In this document: positions 51,796-61,617 of the stretch, one piece after another
Position numbering within the stretch: position 1 is the stretch's first letter
How the letters are laid out: the number at the start of each line of letters is the position of its first letter
Source: Pseudothermotoga sp.
Lineage (GTDB): Bacteria; Thermotogota; Thermotogae; Thermotogales; DSM-5069
Assembly: GCA_025060105.1 (NCBI GenBank)
Contig: JANXCS010000009.1
Span: 1 to 64,000, forward strand
DNA: 64,000 bases
Direction of reading: 5' to 3'
The notes under the pieces: generated by a model
What the model saw: the letters and a program-made list of their open reading frames with translations, nothing else
Database searches by the model: none
Told to the model about the DNA's origin: nothing
Position numbers and translations under genes: made by a program

Positions 51796-52673
51796 TGCCA
51801 GTGGAGGAAATCTTTGAACGTCTCAAGCTTTTCCTTGAGAAGAACATCGGTAGTTCTGTGTGTGTACGCTCGCACGATGACAGCTTGTTGCGTCGAGTTC
51901 GAGATGTCATCGGTCATCTCACTAAAGAATACTTGATCTTCGAAGAACCTTCCATAGATGATGTGCGAGAGGCAGAGCAGTTCCTCTTCACCGCATCCAG
52001 CGATGACGTAAAGGCAGCACTGTTCCACAGATTTGAGCGTTCTTCCATCGAAGCGATCAACGCTTTTTTGAAGACACTCGAAGAGCCCCCCGTGTACAGT
52101 TTGATCGTCTTGACCTGTGTAAAATTTCGTGACTTGCCTCAAACCGTACGGAGCAGGGTGAAGGTGTTCGACTTGTTCGTACCAGAAGATTTTTATAATG
52201 GGTTGAGAGAAAAAATCCCGATCGAACCTGACCTGATACTTTCACTCTGTAAAGCCGATTTCGATGTGGCCGCTCACGTGAAAGAAAAAGGCGTAGTGGC
52301 TGAACAAGTTCAGTTTGAACCTTCCTCCTTTTTCTCTATTTTTAAAGTTGAAAGATTTGGACCAGAAGGAAAGATCAAAGCTCTATTGATGCTGAACGAT
52401 CTTTTCAAACGCTTCGCAAACGGTGAGATCGATGATAAAAAGTTTGCCGAGATCTATACAAATTCTATCGAGCAAACCAAGAAGATCGATCTGAACCAGG
52501 CATTAGTTCAAATCTCATCTTTGTGCGAGGTACTGCTCGAATACAACGGTGTAAAAGATCTATCTGTTTACAAGTGGTTCAACTCGGTCCTCAAGAACAA
52601 ACTCTTGAATTTCAACGGTCAACTGACACTTGCCAATCTGCTGATCAAATTGAGACGATCAGCCAAGAGGTGA
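51792..52673 (+). CDS. holB: DNA polymerase III delta' subunit-like protein
   Basis: 293 residues. The middle shows the clamp-loader pattern: SSIEAINAFLKTLEEPPVYSLIVLTC (read in two pieces) and LPQTVRSRVKVFDL (sensor 1 and the SRC-like SR motif). The Walker A region is not recognisable, as is common for delta' in this lineage. The position between yaaR and ricT matches the Firmicute holB order. GTG 51792 or ATG 51795 start. Confidence 0.82.
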   Translation: MMPVEEIFERLKLFLEKNIGSSVCVRSHDDSLLRRVRDVIGHLTKEYLIFEEPSIDDVREAEQFLFTASSDDVKAALFHRFERSSIEAINAFLKTLEEPPVYSLIVLTCVKFRDLPQTVRSRVKVFDLFVPEDFYNGLREKIPIEPDLILSLCKADFDVAAHVKEKGVVAEQVQFEPSSFFSIFKVERFGPEGKIKALLMLNDLFKRFANGEIDDKKFAEIYTNSIEQTKKIDLNQALVQISSLCEVLLEYNGVKDLSVYKWFNSVLKNKLLNFNGQLTLANLLIKLRRSAKR

Positions 52674-52679
52674 TGAAGT

Positions 52680-53510
52680 GTGGATATGACAGCGGTCGTT
52701 TATGCGATAGAGCTTCTGCCAAAAGGTAAGCTCACCTACTATGCGGACAACGGTGAAGAGATCAAACCGAACGATCTTGTCATCGTCATGACCGAGTTCG
52801 GTCTCGACGTAGGTCGTGTGTTGTTCGGTCCAAGAGAACTGAGCATAGAACAGATCGGGAGTGAATTGAAGCCGATCATCAGAAAACTCACGGAAGAAGA
52901 TTTAAAACAGCACGAACAGAATTTGAAAGACGCCGCAGAAGCTCACGAAATATGTAAACAAAAGATCAAGGAACATGCCCTACCTATGAAACTACTTCAC
53001 ACTCGCTACATGTTCGATCGATCTAGGCTCGTGTTTTATTTCAGCTCGGAAACACGGGTCGATTTCAGGGAATTGGTGAAAGACCTGGCGCGCATATTCA
53101 AAACCCGCATCGAACTCAGGCAAGTTGGTGTGAGAGACGAGCTCAAATTCATGGGAAGCCTCGGTTTGTGCGGACTCAGCGTGTGTTGTAGTGTGTTTCT
53201 GAGAGAATTCGACAGTGTCACACTGAAGCATGCGAAAGCACAACAGTTGATGATCAACACCGCCAAGATCTCGGGAGCCTGTAGAAGGCTGCTCTGTTGT
53301 TTGACTTACGAGTATGAGTTCTACAAAGAGATGCTCGAAGGTATCCCAGACGAAGGTGAAACCTTCGTCTATGAAGGTAAAAATTGCGTCGTTCAGGCCA
53401 TAGATGTTTTCAAGCAAAGAGTACTCGCTGTATCGGAGGCCGAAGATGCCATGTTCTATGTACCGTTCTCCTACTTCAGGGGAGGTAGCGAGCATGGTAG
53501 TACTGGCTAG
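52680..53510 (+). CDS. ricT: PSP1-domain protein RicT (YaaT)
   Basis: 276 residues. PSP1 core: DLVIVMTEFGLDVGRVLFGP near the N-terminus, FRELVKDLARIFKTRIELRQVGVRDE, and the conserved cysteines GSLGLCGLSVCCSVFL and CRRLLCCLTYEYEFY. RicT is part of the RicA/F/T complex in Bacillus that affects RNase Y and carries Fe-S clusters; the cysteines fit that. GTG start after GAGGTGA. It overlaps the DUF2905 gene by 17 bases. Confidence 0.9.
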   Translation: MDMTAVVYAIELLPKGKLTYYADNGEEIKPNDLVIVMTEFGLDVGRVLFGPRELSIEQIGSELKPIIRKLTEEDLKQHEQNLKDAAEAHEICKQKIKEHALPMKLLHTRYMFDRSRLVFYFSSETRVDFRELVKDLARIFKTRIELRQVGVRDELKFMGSLGLCGLSVCCSVFLREFDSVTLKHAKAQQLMINTAKISGACRRLLCCLTYEYEFYKEMLEGIPDEGETFVYEGKNCVVQAIDVFKQRVLAVSEAEDAMFYVPFSYFRGGSEHGSTG

Positions 53511-53715
53511 GTTCCTCATTTTCATCGGTGTTGTACTCTTGGTGACCGGATTGGTGCTGTACGTCATAGGCAGATTCACACCGCTGGGAAAGCTTCCTGG
53601 TGATATCGTGATCAAAAGAGAAAAGTTCGTGTTCTACTTTCCCATCATGACGAGCTTGCTTTTGAGCCTTGTTTTGACGGTTCTGTTTTTCATCATCTCG
53701 AGATTTGGAAGATGA
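53494..53715 (+). CDS. DUF2905 small membrane protein
   Basis: 73 residues with two hydrophobic helices (about 2-24 and 46-70) joined by the conserved-looking loop GRFTPLGKLPGDIVIKREKF, which matches DUF2905. Function unknown. The start is ATG 53494 with GGGGAGGT upstream, inside the end of ricT. Confidence 0.88.
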   Translation: MVVLARFLIFIGVVLLVTGLVLYVIGRFTPLGKLPGDIVIKREKFVFYFPIMTSLLLSLVLTVLFFIISRFGR

Positions 53716-53733
53716 ACTTCAGGAGGGATACGT

Positions 53734-55623
53734 GTGAAGAGGTTCGACAAGGAAACGGTGAGAAAACTGAAAGAGTTGGCGCGCATATGTCGTGGCGATG
53801 TGCTCAAGATGACCTACATAGCTAATTCGGGACATCCCGGAGGGTCGATGTCTTCAATCGAGATCTTCCTGAGCATCTACAGCTTTGCCAACATCGATCC
53901 GAAGAATCCTTTCGATCCACTCCGTGATAGGGTCGTCATCAGCCATGGCCATACCTCACCAGGAGTGTACTCAGTTCTGGCTCGACTCGGATTCGTTGAT
54001 ATAGAAAAAGTTTTAGTTGGCTTCCGACACCACTCTAGTATTTTTGAAGGTCACGTCACCCGCGGAATCCCCGGCGTAGACTGGTCTACTGGGAATTTGG
54101 GCCAAGGACTGGCAGCCGGTGTTGGATTCGCTCTGGCCGCCAAAGTGAAGGAACAAGATTACCACGTGTTCGTCGCCATGAGCGATGCTGAACAGGCGAA
54201 AGGTCAGGTCGCCGAGGCACGTAGGGTGGCGAAAAAGTACGGTTTGTCCAACGTGACGGTCGTCATAGATTACAACGATGCACAGATCTCTGGTCGAGCA
54301 CGAGATGTCATGCCGGTGAATATAAAGGAAAATTACCTAGCGGATGGTTGGAGGGTCATCGAAGTCGATGGTCACGACATAGAGCAACTACTCTTCGCAT
54401 TGAAAGAAGCCGTCGAAGACAAGGTCAATCCCGTCGCCATCGTGGCACACACACTCATGGGAAAAGGCGTTTCTTTCATGGAAAACGATGTTTCTTATCA
54501 CGGTAAACCCCTCACGAAGGAGCAGCTCGAAAAAGCGCTCGCCGAACTTGGCATAGAGAACGATGTTGAAAAATACATTCAGCTCAGAAAACAACTGCCT
54601 TTAGTCAAACACGATCCGTTGAAAATCGAATACAAAATCAAAATCAGCGTGCCTGCACCGAAGACCTACACGGAGAAGACTGACAATCGCAGCGCGTTCG
54701 GAAAAGCTCTCCTGGACATTGTGAAAGCCAACGTGAACAGTGAAACACCGGTTGTAGTTGTGGACTGCGACCTTGCAGCTTCTACCAGAACTGATGAAGT
54801 CATGAAAAATGTCCCAGACAAGTTCATTCAGATAGGTGTGCAGGAGCACACGGCAGCCACCGTTTCGGGAGCCATGTCTGCTGACGGTGTCGTGACGTTC
54901 TTCGCTGATTTTGGTGTTTTCGGTGTGAGTGAAACTTACAACCAACACAGGTTGAACGCTATAAACCATACGAACCTGAAGCTCGTCGTCACACATTGCG
55001 GTTTGAACGTTGGGGAAGACGGTAAGACGCACCACGGCTTGGACTATATCTCTGCCCCCGCGAACTGGCTCGGTTACAAAATCATCGTCCCAGCCGATCC
55101 CAACCAAACTGATAGGGTCGTTCGCTACGTCGCATCGATTTACGGAAATTTTGTGATCGCCATGGGTAGAGCAAAGCAGTCGATCATCAAGCGCGAAGAT
55201 GGGAGACCTTTCTTCGCCGATGACTACACTTTTGAATATGGGAAAATAGATGTGATCAGAGAAGGGTCCGAAGTGACGCTCATAGGGTGTGGGGCGATCG
55301 TGGAAAACTTGGTCGCTGCCGCCGACAATTTCAAAGGTAAAGTTTCGGTCTTGAACGTTTCCTGTCCACTCGAACTCGACGAGCAGGTTTTGAGAAAGTA
55401 CTGTGATGGTAAAAAAGTTCTCGTCGTCGAAGATCATGCCGCACCGCTTGGCCTCGCGGCATTGCTCGCCAAATACATGATGAGTAAGAAGATCTTTCCG
55501 AATCAATTTGAACAAATTGCAGTCGAAGAGCATGCCGTTTCTGGACCTTACGAAGCACTGTACGAACTCTACGGTTTGAGCAGCGTTAAGATCACCGAAA
55601 GGGTGGCAAAACTTTTATCATGA
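53734..55623 (+). CDS. tkt: Transketolase
   Basis: 629 residues in one chain. N-terminal TPP region: NSGHPGGSMSSIEIF, VISHGHTSPGVYS, TGNLGQGLAAGVGFALA and SDAEQAKGQVAEA with VVIDYNDAQISG. The pyrimidine domain starts at about 315 with RSAFGKAL; FIQIGVQEHTAATVSGAM carries the catalytic Glu, and a C-terminal transketolase domain ends the protein. It moves two-carbon units in the pentose phosphate pathway. GTG 53734 after AGGAGGG. Confidence 0.92.
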   Translation: MKRFDKETVRKLKELARICRGDVLKMTYIANSGHPGGSMSSIEIFLSIYSFANIDPKNPFDPLRDRVVISHGHTSPGVYSVLARLGFVDIEKVLVGFRHHSSIFEGHVTRGIPGVDWSTGNLGQGLAAGVGFALAAKVKEQDYHVFVAMSDAEQAKGQVAEARRVAKKYGLSNVTVVIDYNDAQISGRARDVMPVNIKENYLADGWRVIEVDGHDIEQLLFALKEAVEDKVNPVAIVAHTLMGKGVSFMENDVSYHGKPLTKEQLEKALAELGIENDVEKYIQLRKQLPLVKHDPLKIEYKIKISVPAPKTYTEKTDNRSAFGKALLDIVKANVNSETPVVVVDCDLAASTRTDEVMKNVPDKFIQIGVQEHTAATVSGAMSADGVVTFFADFGVFGVSETYNQHRLNAINHTNLKLVVTHCGLNVGEDGKTHHGLDYISAPANWLGYKIIVPADPNQTDRVVRYVASIYGNFVIAMGRAKQSIIKREDGRPFFADDYTFEYGKIDVIREGSEVTLIGCGAIVENLVAAADNFKGKVSVLNVSCPLELDEQVLRKYCDGKKVLVVEDHAAPLGLAALLAKYMMSKKIFPNQFEQIAVEEHAVSGPYEALYELYGLSSVKITERVAKLLS

Positions 55624-56342
55624 AGGAGGAAGAAATAAAGCGAATAATTGAACTGATGGATAAAATTGAATATCGTTTCTACGATCCATCCTTGTTGTTC
55701 ACAGCACTATGTCATTCTTCTTACGCGCACGAGGAAAAGCAGCGGGGAAGGAAGGATATCGAATCCAACGAGAGGCTCGAATTCTTAGGCGATGCCGTGT
55801 TAAATCTGTTGATGGCGGAACATCTTTACAAGAACTATCCGGAAGCACCTGAGGGAACCATGGCGAAGGTGAAAGCAGCCGCGGCGAGTGAAGAAGTTTT
55901 AGCACAGGTTGCTAGAGATATAGAATTGAACCGTTACATCTTCTTGGGTCACGGTGAAGAACTGAACGCGGGTCGAGAGAGGGATTCGATCCTTTCAGGA
56001 TCACTCGAGGCGCTGGCGGCAGCCCTGTATTTAGACGGTGGTTTCAAAGTGGTGGATAGGATTCTGATTCCCCACATTTCTCGTTACGTTTCTCAAATCA
56101 TCGAAGGTAAAGTCATCTTCGACTATAAAACTGCCTTGCAAGAACTCGCTCAAGAAAAATACAAAGCTTTGCCAAAATACGTGCTCGTTCGTCAAGAAGG
56201 ACCACCACACATGAAGAAATTCTTCGTTGAGGTGAAATTGAAGGGTCGATCCCTCGCAATTGGAGAGGGACCTTCGATAAAGGACGCTGAAAAGAACGCA
56301 GCAAAGTTGGCAATGGAAAAATTGAAGGAGATGGGACTTTGA
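55620..56342 (+). CDS. rnc: Ribonuclease III
   Basis: 240 residues. The RNase III signature NERLEFLGDAVLNLL carries the catalytic acidic residues; GSLEALAAALYLDGG is the second acidic motif. The C-terminal dsRNA-binding domain (about 165-238) ends KDAEKNAAKLAMEKL. It processes rRNA and structured RNA. The start overlaps the tkt stop (ATGA). Confidence 0.96.
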   Translation: MKEEEIKRIIELMDKIEYRFYDPSLLFTALCHSSYAHEEKQRGRKDIESNERLEFLGDAVLNLLMAEHLYKNYPEAPEGTMAKVKAAAASEEVLAQVARDIELNRYIFLGHGEELNAGRERDSILSGSLEALAAALYLDGGFKVVDRILIPHISRYVSQIIEGKVIFDYKTALQELAQEKYKALPKYVLVRQEGPPHMKKFFVEVKLKGRSLAIGEGPSIKDAEKNAAKLAMEKLKEMGL

Positions 56343-57328
56343 AGATCCTAGCCGTGTTCTTACCCAACAGGGGTTGTAAGAACAAATGTGTTTTCTGTTC
56401 TCAAAAAGCCATCGTCGGTTCCGATGAACCGATGAATCTTGAAGAACTCGATGAATTAGTGGGACACTATCTCACCACCACGGACAAATTCGAAATAGCC
56501 TTCTATGGTGGAACATTCACAGCTTTGAGCAGAGAAGAGCAAACGTACTATCTTGACTGGGCTGAAAAGTATATTCGCTTTGGTGTTTGCTCTGGGATCA
56601 GATTGTCCACAAGACCCGATGAGATAGATGAGGAAAAAGCAAAATTTTTGAAAACCCGTGGAGTGAGTTTCATTGAACTCGGTGTGCAATCTTTCGACGA
56701 CGAAGTTTTGAAAGCGAGCGGACGAGGTTACACACACGACGATGTGGTGAGGGCATGTCAAACCCTTAAGCGTTGTGGTATAGATTTTGGAATCCATCTC
56801 ATGATCGGTTTGATCGGTGATGATACAACCAAAGATATCTCGAGCGCTTGGGAAACGGTCAAGTTAGGTGCTAAAACTTGCAGAATCCATCCAACGCTCG
56901 TTTTAAAAGATTCTCCACTCGAATCCATCTATGAACGTGGTGAATACACACCCATGAATCTCCAGGAAGCTATAGAAATTTGTAGCGACATGCTCGCCGT
57001 GCTTGAAAGTCACGACGTGCGAGTGATCAGGCTGGGTCTCTACGTGCCCACAGAGCTACGTAAAAACATCGTTGCGGGACCGTACCATCCAAGGTTCGGT
57101 GAACTTGTCAGAATCAGATTGATCGAGAAAGTGGCTGAGTTTTTGAAACCAGACATCGTCCTTCACACTCAGAAAGAATCGAGCTGGGTTATAAAACTTC
57201 CTCTGCTGAAAGTGGAAAGTGATCGCTTTGGCTTTGTGGTGCACGATGACTTCATCACATGGAAAGATGCGCTGAAATGTTACGCTGACAAACTTCTGCA
57301 AGAGGTGATCGCATGTTCGACGAGCTGA
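56339..57328 (+). CDS. Radical SAM protein, Elp3-like C-terminal type
   Basis: 329 residues. The radical SAM cluster motif is GCKNKCVFC, with [37 protein letters not shown] and HLMIGLIGD following in the standard order of Elp3/YhcC-type enzymes. The substrate is unknown; it lies between rnc and pheS, so a tRNA-related role is conceivable. TTG start overlapping the rnc stop; the end overlaps pheS by 16 bases. Confidence 0.87.
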   Translation: MKILAVFLPNRGCKNKCVFCSQKAIVGSDEPMNLEELDELVGHYLTTTDKFEIAFYGGTFTALSREEQTYYLDWAEKYIRFGVCSGIRLSTRPDEIDEEKAKFLKTRGVSFIELGVQSFDDEVLKASGRGYTHDDVVRACQTLKRCGIDFGIHLMIGLIGDDTTKDISSAWETVKLGAKTCRIHPTLVLKDSPLESIYERGEYTPMNLQEAIEICSDMLAVLESHDVRVIRLGLYVPTELRKNIVAGPYHPRFGELVRIRLIEKVAEFLKPDIVLHTQKESSWVIKLPLLKVESDRFGFVVHDDFITWKDALKCYADKLLQEVIACSTS

Positions 57329-58317
57329 AAGAAAAAGCTCTCAAAGAAATCGAGTTGGCTCAAGACTTAACTCAACTTGAAAGAATAAGGGTCACATACC
57401 TTGGAAAAAAGGGCCTCATAACTGAACAGATGAGGTCCATCGGTAAGCTACCTTTAGAAGAAAGACCCAGAGCGGGGCAAGTTTTGAACGAATTGAGAGA
57501 CAGTTTAGAAAGAGCACTGGAGGAGAAGAGAAAATTTTTAGAAGCCAAAGAAGCAGAGAAAAGCTTACAAAAACTTTGGATCGACGTGACGCTACCTGGT
57601 GCGATCCGCAGGGTGGGTCATCCTCATCCCATTTCGAAGGTTCTGGAAGAGATAGAGACCATTTTCGTTTCGATGGGTTTCAAAGTCGTTGAAGGCCCAG
57701 AAATAGAAGATAGTTGGCACAACTTCGATGCGCTCAACACCCCAGAATGGCATCCAGCCAGAGACATGCACGATTCTTTCTATCTGAAGAACATGTTGCT
57801 GCGCACTCACACTTCACCAGTTCAAATAAGAACGATGCTCGCTGAACAACCCCCGATTGCTATCATCTCACCCGGAAGAGTCTACAGGAGAGATTACGAC
57901 GCAACGCATCTTCCAATGTTCACACAGGTGGAAGGACTCTACGTCGATGAAAACGTCAGTGTGGCGCATTTGAAATACACATTAGAGATCTTCGCAAAAC
58001 GCATCTTCGGATCAGAAAGAAAGATCAGGCTGAGGCCGAGTTATTTTCCCTTCACAGAACCAAGTTTTGAAGTCGATGTTTCTTGTGGTATTTGCAATGG
58101 AAAGGGCTGTCCGTCTTGCAAATACACAGGTTGGCTTGAAATTCTTGGCGCAGGCATGGTACATCCAAACGTTTTCAAAAACGTCGGGTACGATCCAGAG
58201 AAGTATACAGGCTTTGCTTTCGGTATGGGAGTAGAACGCATCGCCATGCTGAAGTACGGAATAAGGGATATCAGAGATTTCGTTCGAAACGACGAAAGGT
58301 TCCTCGAATGTTTCTGA
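57313..58317 (+). CDS. pheS: Phenylalanine-tRNA ligase alpha subunit
   Basis: 334 residues. An N-terminal coiled coil (about 1-85) precedes the class II catalytic core: [35 protein letters not shown] and [16 protein letters not shown] (motif 3). Before [11 protein letters not shown] is a Cys4 element, [17 protein letters not shown], that looks like a small zinc knuckle absent from the enteric enzyme. ATG 57313 with GAGGTGA upstream. Followed by pheT. Confidence 0.96.
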   Translation: MFDELKEKALKEIELAQDLTQLERIRVTYLGKKGLITEQMRSIGKLPLEERPRAGQVLNELRDSLERALEEKRKFLEAKEAEKSLQKLWIDVTLPGAIRRVGHPHPISKVLEEIETIFVSMGFKVVEGPEIEDSWHNFDALNTPEWHPARDMHDSFYLKNMLLRTHTSPVQIRTMLAEQPPIAIISPGRVYRRDYDATHLPMFTQVEGLYVDENVSVAHLKYTLEIFAKRIFGSERKIRLRPSYFPFTEPSFEVDVSCGICNGKGCPSCKYTGWLEILGAGMVHPNVFKNVGYDPEKYTGFAFGMGVERIAMLKYGIRDIRDFVRNDERFLECF

Positions 58318-58330
58318 AAGGGTGATCCTC

Positions 58331-60694
58331 GTGCTGGTACCATTCGAATGGCTCAAAGAACTCGTCGACATAGATCTGAGTGTTGAAGAACTCGCACACA
58401 GACTCACGATGGCAGGCGTAAGCGTGGAGAGAATCTTCAACCCATTCGCTTCAGGAAAGTTCGTTTCCGCTCTGGTGGTCGAAACTTATCCACATCCAAA
58501 CGCAGAAAAACTGAAAGTATGCAAAGTTTTCGATGGCACTTCTCACCACACAACGATCACCTCGGACATGAACGTGAAAGAAAACAGCACGGTCGCGATA
58601 GCTTTTCCTGGTTCGAAATTCGCCGATGGAACCGAGGTCCGTCAAACGAACATAAAAGGCGTTCTTTCTGAAGTGGTGATGTGTTCACTCCAAGAACTCG
58701 GATTGGAAGAAAGATCTGAAAGGGTCTATCTGATAGATGAAAAGATCGAACCGGGAACAGATTTGATCAAACACTGGAAGTTGGACGAACCTGTCTTTGA
58801 TCTGGACATCACGCCCAACAGACCAGATTGCTTAGGTATGGTTGGTATCGCGCGTGAGGTGGCTGTGCTCCTCGATAAAGAACTTAGATTGCCGACACCG
58901 AACCTGAAAGTTTTCAATGAACCTGTGGAAAGATTCGTTTCGGTTCAGATAGAAGATCTCGATGGTTGTCCGAGATACTGTGCCGGTTATATAAAATCCG
59001 TCATCGTCAAAGATAGCCCCATCTGGATGAAAAGACGGCTTATGGCTTGTGGAATTAGGCCCATAAACAACGTTGTCGATGCGTCGAACTACGTGATGTT
59101 GCTCACGGGACATCCTGTGCATGTCTTCGATTACAACAAGGTGAGGGGTGGAAAAATAATTGTCAGATGTGCCAAGCGAGGAGAAGAAGTGATCCTACTG
59201 GATGAAAAACTCTACAAGCTCAACGGCATCGAAACACTCATCACGGATGGTGAAAACATCCTCGCAGTTGGTGGTGTAATGGGTGCACACGGTTCTGGCG
59301 TCTCCCAAACTTCAAGGGAACTCCTTTTGGAAGTGGCTTATTTCGATCCAGTGAGAATCCGAAAAACCGTCAAGGCTTTGAACATAAAATCCGACGCTTC
59401 CTATAGGTTCGAGCGCGGTGTGGACCCGAACGATGCGAACTACGTGATGAAAATTTTGATCAGCACGATTCAGCAGGTGGCAGGTGGATTGAGTGCGGAA
59501 GGGTTCGTGGACGTTTATCCTAAAAAAATAGAGCGAAGAACTGTGAAACTGAGGAGAGAAAGACTTCAAAGAGTTCTCGGTATGAACGTGCCAGATGGTC
59601 AAGTTCAACGAATACTTGAAAAACTTGGTATGGAAGTTCAGCAAACACCGAACGGTTGGAGCGCGCTTGCCCCAACGCACAGACCAGACATATCGATCGA
59701 GGAAGATCTCATAGAGGAAATCGGCAGAATCTTCGGTTATGAAAAGATAAAGAGTGAGGCTCCGCGTGTCCTCACACTGGCTGGTGGCTGGAGCGACTAT
59801 CAAAAGTTCAGACGCAGGGTAAAACAACTGATGCTCGCTTGCGGTTTCAACGAAGTGGTGAACCTTTCATTCTGCAAATCTTCACTGGTTAAGCAAACTA
59901 CGAATCAAGAACCTTTGATGCTCGACAACCCCATGGTTGAGGATATGGACTGTTTGAGACCTTCACTGTTGTTTGGACTCATCGATTGCGTAGCTTACAA
60001 CATCAGAAGGCAGAACAAGGATGTGAAATTTTTCGAAATTGCCAAGGTCTACGGTGTGAGAAACGTGACACTCGAATGTGAAAAACTTGGCATGATAGCC
60101 TCTGGAAAGCTTGAAGAAGACGATTACACCGACACAAGACAAGTATCTCTGCTTTGGTTAAAAGGTGTAATTGAGGAAATCGGTAGGCATTTGAACTTAA
60201 ATTTCGAATTTGAGCCAGCGAAGATAGATTGGCTCACGCCAGGCAGGAGTGCCCTCGTATACCTCAACGGTTCACAAGTTGGAGTGATCGGTATGTTATC
60301 TCGCAAGTTCAACGAACTGTACGATTTCAAAGGTGAGGTTTATTTCGCCGAGCTGGACATGGAAACACTCTTCAATTGTTATAAACCTTTCAGAACAGTC
60401 TTTACGCCAGCCATGTTCCCATTCGTGAGAAGGGATATCTCTTTACTTTTGCCTGTGGGGAGCAAGGCGGTGGACATACTTGCATTTTTGAAAGAATCGC
60501 ACCAGTTCGTTGAACGGGTCGGCGTGAGCGATGTTTACACAGGTAAGGGTATTCCTGAAGGAACTGTGAGCGTAACCTTCTACGCCATCTACCGTGCTCC
60601 AGACAGATCGCTCACCGATGAGGAAGTGAACGAGCTGTTCGAAAAGACCATCAACCAAGTTGAAGAGAAGTTCAATGTGAAACGAAGATTTTAA
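58331..60694 (+). CDS. pheT: Phenylalanine-tRNA ligase beta subunit
   Basis: 787 residues. Domains in order: an EMAP-like tRNA-binding domain (about 40-150, VETYPHPNAEKLKVCKVF), the B3/B4 editing domain (about 205-370), B5 (about 395-470), a catalytic-like core and the C-terminal FDX-ACB anticodon domain (about 690-787, FPFVRRDISLLLP). GTG 58331 fits AGGGTGA five bases upstream and gives the usual LVPFEWLKELVD N-terminus; GTG 58322 is part of the ribosome site. It works as the alpha2-beta2 tetramer with PheS. Confidence 0.95.
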   Translation: MLVPFEWLKELVDIDLSVEELAHRLTMAGVSVERIFNPFASGKFVSALVVETYPHPNAEKLKVCKVFDGTSHHTTITSDMNVKENSTVAIAFPGSKFADGTEVRQTNIKGVLSEVVMCSLQELGLEERSERVYLIDEKIEPGTDLIKHWKLDEPVFDLDITPNRPDCLGMVGIAREVAVLLDKELRLPTPNLKVFNEPVERFVSVQIEDLDGCPRYCAGYIKSVIVKDSPIWMKRRLMACGIRPINNVVDASNYVMLLTGHPVHVFDYNKVRGGKIIVRCAKRGEEVILLDEKLYKLNGIETLITDGENILAVGGVMGAHGSGVSQTSRELLLEVAYFDPVRIRKTVKALNIKSDASYRFERGVDPNDANYVMKILISTIQQVAGGLSAEGFVDVYPKKIERRTVKLRRERLQRVLGMNVPDGQVQRILEKLGMEVQQTPNGWSALAPTHRPDISIEEDLIEEIGRIFGYEKIKSEAPRVLTLAGGWSDYQKFRRRVKQLMLACGFNEVVNLSFCKSSLVKQTTNQEPLMLDNPMVEDMDCLRPSLLFGLIDCVAYNIRRQNKDVKFFEIAKVYGVRNVTLECEKLGMIASGKLEEDDYTDTRQVSLLWLKGVIEEIGRHLNLNFEFEPAKIDWLTPGRSALVYLNGSQVGVIGMLSRKFNELYDFKGEVYFAELDMETLFNCYKPFRTVFTPAMFPFVRRDISLLLPVGSKAVDILAFLKESHQFVERVGVSDVYTGKGIPEGTVSVTFYAIYRAPDRSLTDEEVNELFEKTINQVEEKFNVKRRF

Positions 60695-60696
60695 CC

Positions 60697-61617
60697 ATGC
60701 CGTTCGAGTACGATAGAAACAAGCCTTTCAATCTGCAGAAGAAAACTTTTCTCAATTTCAACCTCGTTTCTTTCGACGCCGTTTATGAGACAGATGTCGA
60801 AGAGTCAAACCGTGTGTACGTGTACGAATTCATCGCGGAAGAGCCGAAGTTGAATTTAGTTTTCATCCATGGTATCGGTAATAGAAATATCCCTTATCTC
60901 CTCTGGTTCGCCGAAAGGTTCAAAAAACACAAAATCAATACGTATTTTCTCATTCTTCCTTACCATTGGTTCCGTGCACCCAAAGATTGGCGGGGGGGAG
61001 AGCCTTTCTTTTCGACCTCTCCGAATCACTGCGTTGTGAGGTTTCATCAAGCTGTGAAAGATGTACTCAGAACTCTAGATTATGTTGATAGAAAATCGAA
61101 CCTTCCCAAAGCGATCATGGGGTTCAGCTTCGGCGGTATGATCGCAACGATGGCCCTCGCAGTCGATAAGAGATTGAAAAAAGGTATCCTAGCTTTCACA
61201 GGTGGAGATTGGCGATGGATCAACTGGCACTCATCGCGCACAGAACAACTCAGAAAAGACTATTTGAACTTCAGCAACGAATACGGATGCGGAGATGAAG
61301 AAACGTGTATCAAGAACAGATCAGCCTCGCTTGAAAAAATTTCATCGCTCAAGAATATCGAAGAGATCTTTCAACTTCAACCAATTTGTTTTCATTACGA
61401 TCCAATTTCATACGCGAAATTTGTAGATCAACCGATACTGTTCTTCAAAGGCATGTTCGACAAAATCATCGTCTCTGAGAGTTCAGACCGTTTGTTTGAG
61501 CTTCTACCAAACGCTCGACGTGTGTCTTTACCAGTAGGACACAGATCTTCTTACTTTTTGAGACACTACATTCTGAGAAAATCACTCGATTTTCTCCTTC
61601 GAGGTGAGTTGATCTGA
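60697..61617 (+). CDS. Alpha/beta hydrolase
   Basis: 306 residues. The oxyanion region LVFIHGIGNRN, nucleophile elbow IMGFSFGGMIATMALA (Ser in G-F-S-F-G-G) and a late VGHRSSYF supplying the likely catalytic His. No signal peptide; the substrate is unknown. It starts two bases after pheT with a poor ribosome site, and its stop overlaps the thiI start. Confidence 0.82.
   Translation: MPFEYDRNKPFNLQKKTFLNFNLVSFDAVYETDVEESNRVYVYEFIAEEPKLNLVFIHGIGNRNIPYLLWFAERFKKHKINTYFLILPYHWFRAPKDWRGGEPFFSTSPNHCVVRFHQAVKDVLRTLDYVDRKSNLPKAIMGFSFGGMIATMALAVDKRLKKGILAFTGGDWRWINWHSSRTEQLRKDYLNFSNEYGCGDEETCIKNRSASLEKISSLKNIEEIFQLQPICFHYDPISYAKFVDQPILFFKGMFDKIIVSESSDRLFELLPNARRVSLPVGHRSSYFLRHYILRKSLDFLLRGELI

Noticed and set aside
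54601-55533. 310-codon minus-strand frame inside transketolase
   Set aside because: Shadow of strongly biased coding sequence; transketolase motifs are on the plus strand.
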